A stretch of 64,000 nt of DNA, taken from the NCBI GenBank assembly GCA_910574885.1, contig CAJTDD010000018.1:1-64000 (forward strand), written 5' to 3'. The notes beneath the pieces were generated by a model. It had not been told where the DNA came from, did no database searches, and was given only the letters and a program-made list of their open reading frames with translations. Shown here in pieces: positions 60,172-64,000 of the stretch (its first letter is position 1; each line of letters starts with the position of its first letter). Source of the DNA: Lachnospiraceae bacterium (lineage in GTDB: Bacteria > Bacillota > Clostridia > Lachnospirales > Lachnospiraceae). A program made the position numbers and the translations under genes.

Positions 60172-60921
60172 ATGTATAATATTATAATTTGTGATGATGA
60201 TCGAGCGTTTGTTGATTATATAAAAGGAGTTATGGCAAAAAGCGGAATGGATAAGGGAGAGATTCTGTTTAGCGAGTATTATTCAGGTGAAGAGCTTGTG
60301 CAGGGAATCCGGAACAGAAAGAGGTGCGATCTGCTGATTCTGGACATGCAGATGGAGGGGCTTGACGGACATGAAACGGCGGCAAGGTTTCGGGAGGTCT
60401 TTCCCAGGAGTATCCTTGTATTCTGCTCAGGTGTACACATGCCCACGGATGAGTCGTTTAAAGCGACACCGTTTCGTTATCTGCTTAAAAGTTATTCTGA
60501 GGAACGGATGATTTCAGAGATGTGTGCAGTGGTCAGGCAGATTAAGGAGAATCAGAATGTTCCCTGTATTGTTGGGAATTATTACCATAACAGCGTAGCC
60601 CTCGTTCCGGATGATATATTATATATTGAGAATACAAAACATGGGAGTAGGATTCATGTGGGCAGGGAACAGATAGAGTATTCTTTTGAACATAAGCTGA
60701 CCACAAGGCAGAAGCTTGGGGAACTGTATGAGATTCTGCACCCCTTTGGGTTTGCATACGCACATAACAGTTATATTGTCAATCTGAGGTATGTGGTCAA
60801 GATGTGCTCGGACGGGGAGATGAAATTAAAGGATGGCACGATTCTGACGATTTCCCGCTCCAGACTAAAGGAATTCCGGAGTTATTTTGCAGAATGGGTC
60901 AGCCGCAAATATATGGAGTGA
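60172..60921 (+). CDS. LytTR-family response regulator (AgrA-like)
   Basis: A 249-residue protein: acidic pocket DDD (8-10), phospho-acceptor Asp58 in LLILDMQMEGLDG, then a LytTR domain (about 140-249, with FGFAYAHNSYIVNLRYV and LTISRSRLKEF). It pairs with the GHKL kinase that begins 4 bp after its stop. A 21-bp-phased direct repeat before the ABC ATPase gene at 62384 is a likely target. It is the second LytTR/GHKL system of the window and belongs to a separate plus-strand operon. Confidence 0.88.
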   Translation: MYNIIICDDDRAFVDYIKGVMAKSGMDKGEILFSEYYSGEELVQGIRNRKRCDLLILDMQMEGLDGHETAARFREVFPRSILVFCSGVHMPTDESFKATPFRYLLKSYSEERMISEMCAVVRQIKENQNVPCIVGNYYHNSVALVPDDILYIENTKHGSRIHVGREQIEYSFEHKLTTRQKLGELYEILHPFGFAYAHNSYIVNLRYVVKMCSDGEMKLKDGTILTISRSRLKEFRSYFAEWVSRKYME

Positions 60922-60925
60922 TGCT

Positions 60926-62239
60926 ATGAATAGTATGAACTTTATTGATAAATATATATTACTGGTGTACTGTATCGTGGAGATATATCTTGTCTATACC
61001 TTTTTTGAATGTTTTTTTGAAAAGAAGTCCTGGGCGCTGGAACCTAAGAAGCTTTGTCTTACGAATGCAGGGGCGGTGTTCAGCCTGTATGCGGTGAATC
61101 TGGTGGGGAAACGGGAGCTGAACCTTGTCATGTTCATAGTCATAAGCTTTGTCTTTGTGATGGTTTTATTTGAAGGAAAGACGGGGAGCAGGGTTTTGTG
61201 CTACGTAGTCGCATATTCCATTATATTCGTGAGTGAGTGTCTGTTTGCAATTATCTTCAACCAGACGAATGAGAAGAATATGCTGATGTCAAGGGTTCAT
61301 CTGGAGATCCTGTCCCTGAAACTTTTAACCTATATTATGTTTGTACTGGTAGAACAGTTTATCGGGACATCAAAGAGGAAGATGGATAATCATATCTTTT
61401 TGGAATATCTGTGCCTGCCGGTGGCCGGTTTTGGTATCATGGCAGGAATTTTCTATTCGGGTTTTGATTTTGGTACGAATGTCTATGTAAAGGTACTGAT
61501 CACCGTTTGCTTCAGCCTTCTGCTGACCGGGAATATCCTTGTGTTCTATGCATTTAACAGATATTCGGAAGAAATGTACCAAAATGCGGAAAATCAGATT
61601 CTCATTACAAAACAGCAGGCAGATTTAAAATATTATACGCAGATGGACGAAGTGCAGGGAAGCCATAATGAGTTCGTTCATAATATGAACCATTACCTGT
61701 CTATGATTCATAATTTTGCAAGGCAGGGCGACTGTAAAAGTATTATGAAGGCAGTGGAGGAGATGAACGGGCATATAGAGGACAGTGGGACGGAAATATT
61801 CTGCAGCCATCATGTACTGAACATGATATTATCCGAGAAAAAAGGACGGGCGGAAAAGAACCAGGTTGAATTTGATGCTTATGTGGAGCCGGGAGTAAGA
61901 TTAGAGATGATTTCCGATATTGATCTGGTCGCATTACTGGGAAATCTGCTGGACAATGCGCTGCGTGCCGCCGGAGAATGCCGGGGGCAGAAATATGTGA
62001 AGGTACGTATTTTTATGCAGGATGTCGGAGGGTTTTGTGTCTTCAGGATTATAAATGGATATTCAGGGGAGATTGCCGTGCAGGGGGATACGCTCCTGTC
62101 AACCAAAAAAGAAAAAGGTCTGCATGGCCTGGGGATTGGCAGCGTAAATAAGATGGCGGAAAAGTATGGGGGTTATCTCTCTTGTAAAGTAGAAAAAGAT
62201 GTATTCACAGCAGTACTGTTATTGTCAACACAGGATTAG
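60926..62239 (+). CDS. GHKL-type sensor histidine kinase (AgrC-like)
   Basis: A 437-residue kinase. About six membrane helices fill the first 200 residues. A coiled segment leads to FVHNMNHYLSMIHN (H-box His), then LLGNLLDNALRAA (N box) and KGLHGLGIGSVNKM (G box). The partner is the regulator encoded just upstream. The ATG at 60926 has GGAG 7 nt upstream; the reading frame extends further upstream but overlaps the regulator. No peptide precursor gene (agrD-like) is seen nearby. Confidence 0.87.
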   Translation: MNSMNFIDKYILLVYCIVEIYLVYTFFECFFEKKSWALEPKKLCLTNAGAVFSLYAVNLVGKRELNLVMFIVISFVFVMVLFEGKTGSRVLCYVVAYSIIFVSECLFAIIFNQTNEKNMLMSRVHLEILSLKLLTYIMFVLVEQFIGTSKRKMDNHIFLEYLCLPVAGFGIMAGIFYSGFDFGTNVYVKVLITVCFSLLLTGNILVFYAFNRYSEEMYQNAENQILITKQQADLKYYTQMDEVQGSHNEFVHNMNHYLSMIHNFARQGDCKSIMKAVEEMNGHIEDSGTEIFCSHHVLNMILSEKKGRAEKNQVEFDAYVEPGVRLEMISDIDLVALLGNLLDNALRAAGECRGQKYVKVRIFMQDVGGFCVFRIINGYSGEIAVQGDTLLSTKKEKGLHGLGIGSVNKMAEKYGGYLSCKVEKDVFTAVLLLSTQD

Positions 62240-62280
62240 AAGTTGAAAAATAGAATGCCTGATAGCAGGAGATCCTTTAA

Positions 62281-62351
62281 CTGCAAATATGGCACCTCAT
62301 TCTGCAAAAATGGACAACCTTGTTGCAGGAGAAAGGTAGGGTTGATAAACT
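62281..62351 (+). promoter_or_regulatory. Candidate LytTR-controlled promoter of the ABC genes
   Basis: CTGCAAATATGG (62281-62292) and CTGCAAAAATGG (62302-62313) are direct repeats with a 21-bp period. After 9 bp comes TTGCAG (62323-62328), 17 bp, then TAAACT (62346-62351). The layout matches that of the promoter at 11140-11207 although the repeat sequence is different. Confidence 0.55.
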
Positions 62352-62383
62352 TATATTGCGTTTCTGGATACGGAGGACAGATC

Positions 62384-63271
62384 ATGGATGAAATATTGCA
62401 GATTAAGGATTTGACAAAGAAGTATGGGGATTTTAAACTGGATCAGGTTTCCTTTTCAATTCCTAAAGGTTCCATTATGGGATTAATAGGAGAAAACGGG
62501 GCCGGAAAAAGCACAACAATCAACGCCATTCTGGGTCTTATAAAAAAAGATAAGGGAACAGTAAGATTCTGGGGGAAGGAACTTGATTCGACAATACAGA
62601 TCAAAGAAAATATAGGCGTTGTATTTGATGGGATTAATTTTTACGAGACACTGACACCAGAAAAAGTTGGAAAAATTTGTGCTGCAGCATATAAGCAATG
62701 GGATAACCCTACATATCAGAATCTCCTGGAGCGTTTCAGTATTCCACAGATAAAAGAAATTAAAACCTTGTCCAAAGGGATGAAAATGAAATTGAGTATT
62801 GCTGCTGCATTGTCGCATCGGCCGAAGTTGTTAATTCTGGATGAGGCAACGAGCGGACTTGACCCGGTTATGCGGGATGATATTCTTGAGATATTTGCAG
62901 GATTTGTCAAAGAAGAGGGGCGTTCCATCTTGATGTCGTCGCATATTACTACAGATCTGGAAAAAGTGGCAGATTATATTACATTCATTCATCGTGGGAG
63001 GGTTATCTTCTCTAAGAGGAAAAGTGACCTGTACAATGGTTACGGGGTAATTCGATGTGAGTCAGGCTTGTTTGAGAAAGTTGATAAAGCAGATATCTTA
63101 GCGTGCCGGAAGGATGGGACCAGATGGAACATACTTGTTGGGGATAAGGAAAAGGCAAAAAGAAAATATAAAAATGCTATGGTAGATACAATATCGATAG
63201 AAGATATGCTTTTGATGTATGTAAAGGGGGAGCAGTCAAATGAAGAGTCTCATTTTAAAAGATTTATATAA
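62384..63271 (+). CDS. ABC transporter ATP-binding protein
   Basis: A 295-residue ATPase: Walker A GENGAGKST, signature LSKGMKMKLSIAAAL, Walker B LLILDEATSGLD, switch His MSSHIT, and a C-terminal part ending VKGEQ. It is closely similar in layout to the frameshifted ATPase at 22869-23719 and can be used to judge that gene. The ATG at 62384 has GGAGG 8 nt upstream; the frame is open 47 codons further but is not needed. It overlaps the permease gene by 32 bp. Confidence 0.9.
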   Translation: MDEILQIKDLTKKYGDFKLDQVSFSIPKGSIMGLIGENGAGKSTTINAILGLIKKDKGTVRFWGKELDSTIQIKENIGVVFDGINFYETLTPEKVGKICAAAYKQWDNPTYQNLLERFSIPQIKEIKTLSKGMKMKLSIAAALSHRPKLLILDEATSGLDPVMRDDILEIFAGFVKEEGRSILMSSHITTDLEKVADYITFIHRGRVIFSKRKSDLYNGYGVIRCESGLFEKVDKADILACRKDGTRWNILVGDKEKAKRKYKNAMVDTISIEDMLLMYVKGEQSNEESHFKRFI

Positions 63272-63893
63272 TATTGGTCATAATGCAAAGTCGATGCTGT
63301 TAATCTTACTGGTGTTTGCTATTGGTTTGATTATGGTTTCGGGGGTGGAAAGCTATATTATTTCATCAGGAGTGTTATGCAGCATGATGATTGTAACAAC
63401 GTTTACGTTTGATGATCATTGTAAATGGTCTAAATATGCTTTGGTTATGCCGATATGTAAAAAAGATATAGTTAAGGCCAAATTTATTGTTCTTATTATT
63501 TTCTGTATTGCTGGTATTTGCGTAGGAACCATTTTTGGTGTGGCAGGGGGAGTGGCTATGCATAAGATGGCGTTAAGTATGGAAGGGATAGTAACAATGC
63601 TTTTTATGGGATTTGTCGGACTCATCGTCTCGGTTATTTTCGGAAGTATGTCTATTCCATTGGTCTTTAAGTATGGTGCGGAAAAGGGGCGTATGCTTTT
63701 ACTGATTTCATTTGCTGTTCCTTTGGGAATATGTTTTATGGTGTATGAAATATTAATGATGCTCGGTGTGAAAATCACGGATCAGCTTATTTTTACAATT
63801 TTATGTGCGTCTCCCTTGATTGCGGCGATCTGGATTTACACAATGTATAGAATAAGCTGCAGAATATTTTATAAGCAGGAAATAAACGGGTGA
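63240..63893 (+). CDS. ABC-2 type transporter permease
   Basis: A 217-residue protein with six membrane helices, starting MKSLILKDLYNIGHN and containing CKWSKYALVMPICKKDIVKAKF, a loop also seen (as KWNKNVITMPVSRGQIIGEKF) in the permease at 22240-22869. It pairs with the ATPase encoded upstream. The ATG at 63240 lies inside the ATPase end with GGGGGAG just before it. The following gene starts by overlap (TGATG). Confidence 0.85.
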   Translation: MKSLILKDLYNIGHNAKSMLLILLVFAIGLIMVSGVESYIISSGVLCSMMIVTTFTFDDHCKWSKYALVMPICKKDIVKAKFIVLIIFCIAGICVGTIFGVAGGVAMHKMALSMEGIVTMLFMGFVGLIVSVIFGSMSIPLVFKYGAEKGRMLLLISFAVPLGICFMVYEILMMLGVKITDQLIFTILCASPLIAAIWIYTMYRISCRIFYKQEING

Positions 63894-64000
63894 TGAAAAG
63901 AGAATTTAAGAGAAGAAAGTATATATTTATGCAAAATGTATCCAGCCTTTTCTTTATGGAGTCAAAGTGGTACAGAATAGTCCGGTATGGTATGAGGAAT
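63893..64000 (+). CDS. Start of a further gene in the ABC operon (partial)
   Basis: The ATG at 63893 overlaps the permease stop and reads MKREFKRRKYIFMQNVSSLF to the window edge (36 codons). It is basic at the start and likely continues the ABC operon. It is too short to identify. Confidence 0.5.
   Translation, partial: MKREFKRRKYIFMQNVSSLFFMESKWYRIVRYGMRN

Noticed and set aside
62243-62383. A 47-codon cysteine-rich frame (five Cys) before the ABC ATPase that could be a peptide pheromone or bacteriocin
   Set aside because: It has no ribosome site or good start and runs in frame into the ATPase without a stop. The ATPase has its own strong ribosome site, and the stretch holds a promoter and regulator repeats.

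Overview
The window looks like DNA from a gut Clostridia species, most likely Lachnospiraceae. The evidence is strong GGAGG ribosome sites, frequent GTG/TTG starts, low-to-moderate GC, BceB/FtsX-type antimicrobial-peptide transporters, and GNAT, CPBP and MerR genes typical of that group. Species cannot be named from the sequence. No rRNA, tRNA or CRISPR array was seen. The right half (about 39.9-60.1 kb) is a replicon core: an initiator beside an iteron-rich origin, a second DNA-binding replication-type gene, a clamp-loader operon, parA/parB with seven candidate centromere sites, a primase-like gene and a coupling-protein cluster. A large plasmid or plasmid-derived integrated element fits best; the window alone cannot say which.

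Layout. 0-0.4 kb: the tail of a transposase (IS91-like by appearance). 0.4-8.9 kb (minus strand): an accessory cluster with intact and decayed GNAT acetyltransferases, a CPBP membrane protease, a nucleotidyltransferase, an alpha/alpha-toroid protein, a glycosyltransferase and two charged coiled-coil proteins. 9.0-11.1 kb: an Agr-type GHKL kinase and LytTR regulator with two matching 21-bp-phased direct-repeat sites. 11.2-21.2 kb: an OmpR/kinase pair with one ATPase and three related FtsX-type permeases; an identical 23-bp box lies upstream of three of these genes. 21.2-25.1 kb: an XRE/membrane-protein pair, an ABC module whose ATPase is frameshifted in the Walker A motif, fragments of a GntR and a MerR regulator, and a toxin-antitoxin pair. 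25.1-34.6 kb: two more two-component/ABC modules. 34.7-39.2 kb: plus-strand redox-type genes (MerR, tautomerase, SDR, HxlR, amidohydrolase, MerR, SDR) and an orphan antitoxin.

39.9-43.0 kb: initiator and origin with two repeat families and a DnaA-box inverted repeat. 45.1-49.9 kb: a tightly coupled minus-strand operon for a DnaX-like clamp loader, a delta-prime-like subunit, a YhaM-like protein whose HD motif is gone, a HEYFH metallopeptidase and unknown proteins. 49.9-54.3 kb: parA/parB with seven palindromes, and a TOPRIM gene cut by a 158-bp inverted-repeat element. 54.3-59.0 kb: a TraG/VirD4-type ATPase between two winged-helix genes, one frameshifted. 59.1-60.1 kb: a coiled-coil DNA-binding protein. 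60.2-64.0 kb (plus): a second LytTR/GHKL pair followed by an ABC transporter whose promoter carries a second 21-bp-phased site.

How it works together (inference): the replicon core copies, partitions and perhaps transfers the element. The cargo senses peptides or envelope stress through five two-component systems and responds mainly through ABC efflux or detoxification. Several genes are decaying through stops, frameshifts, a MITE-like insertion and rearrangement.
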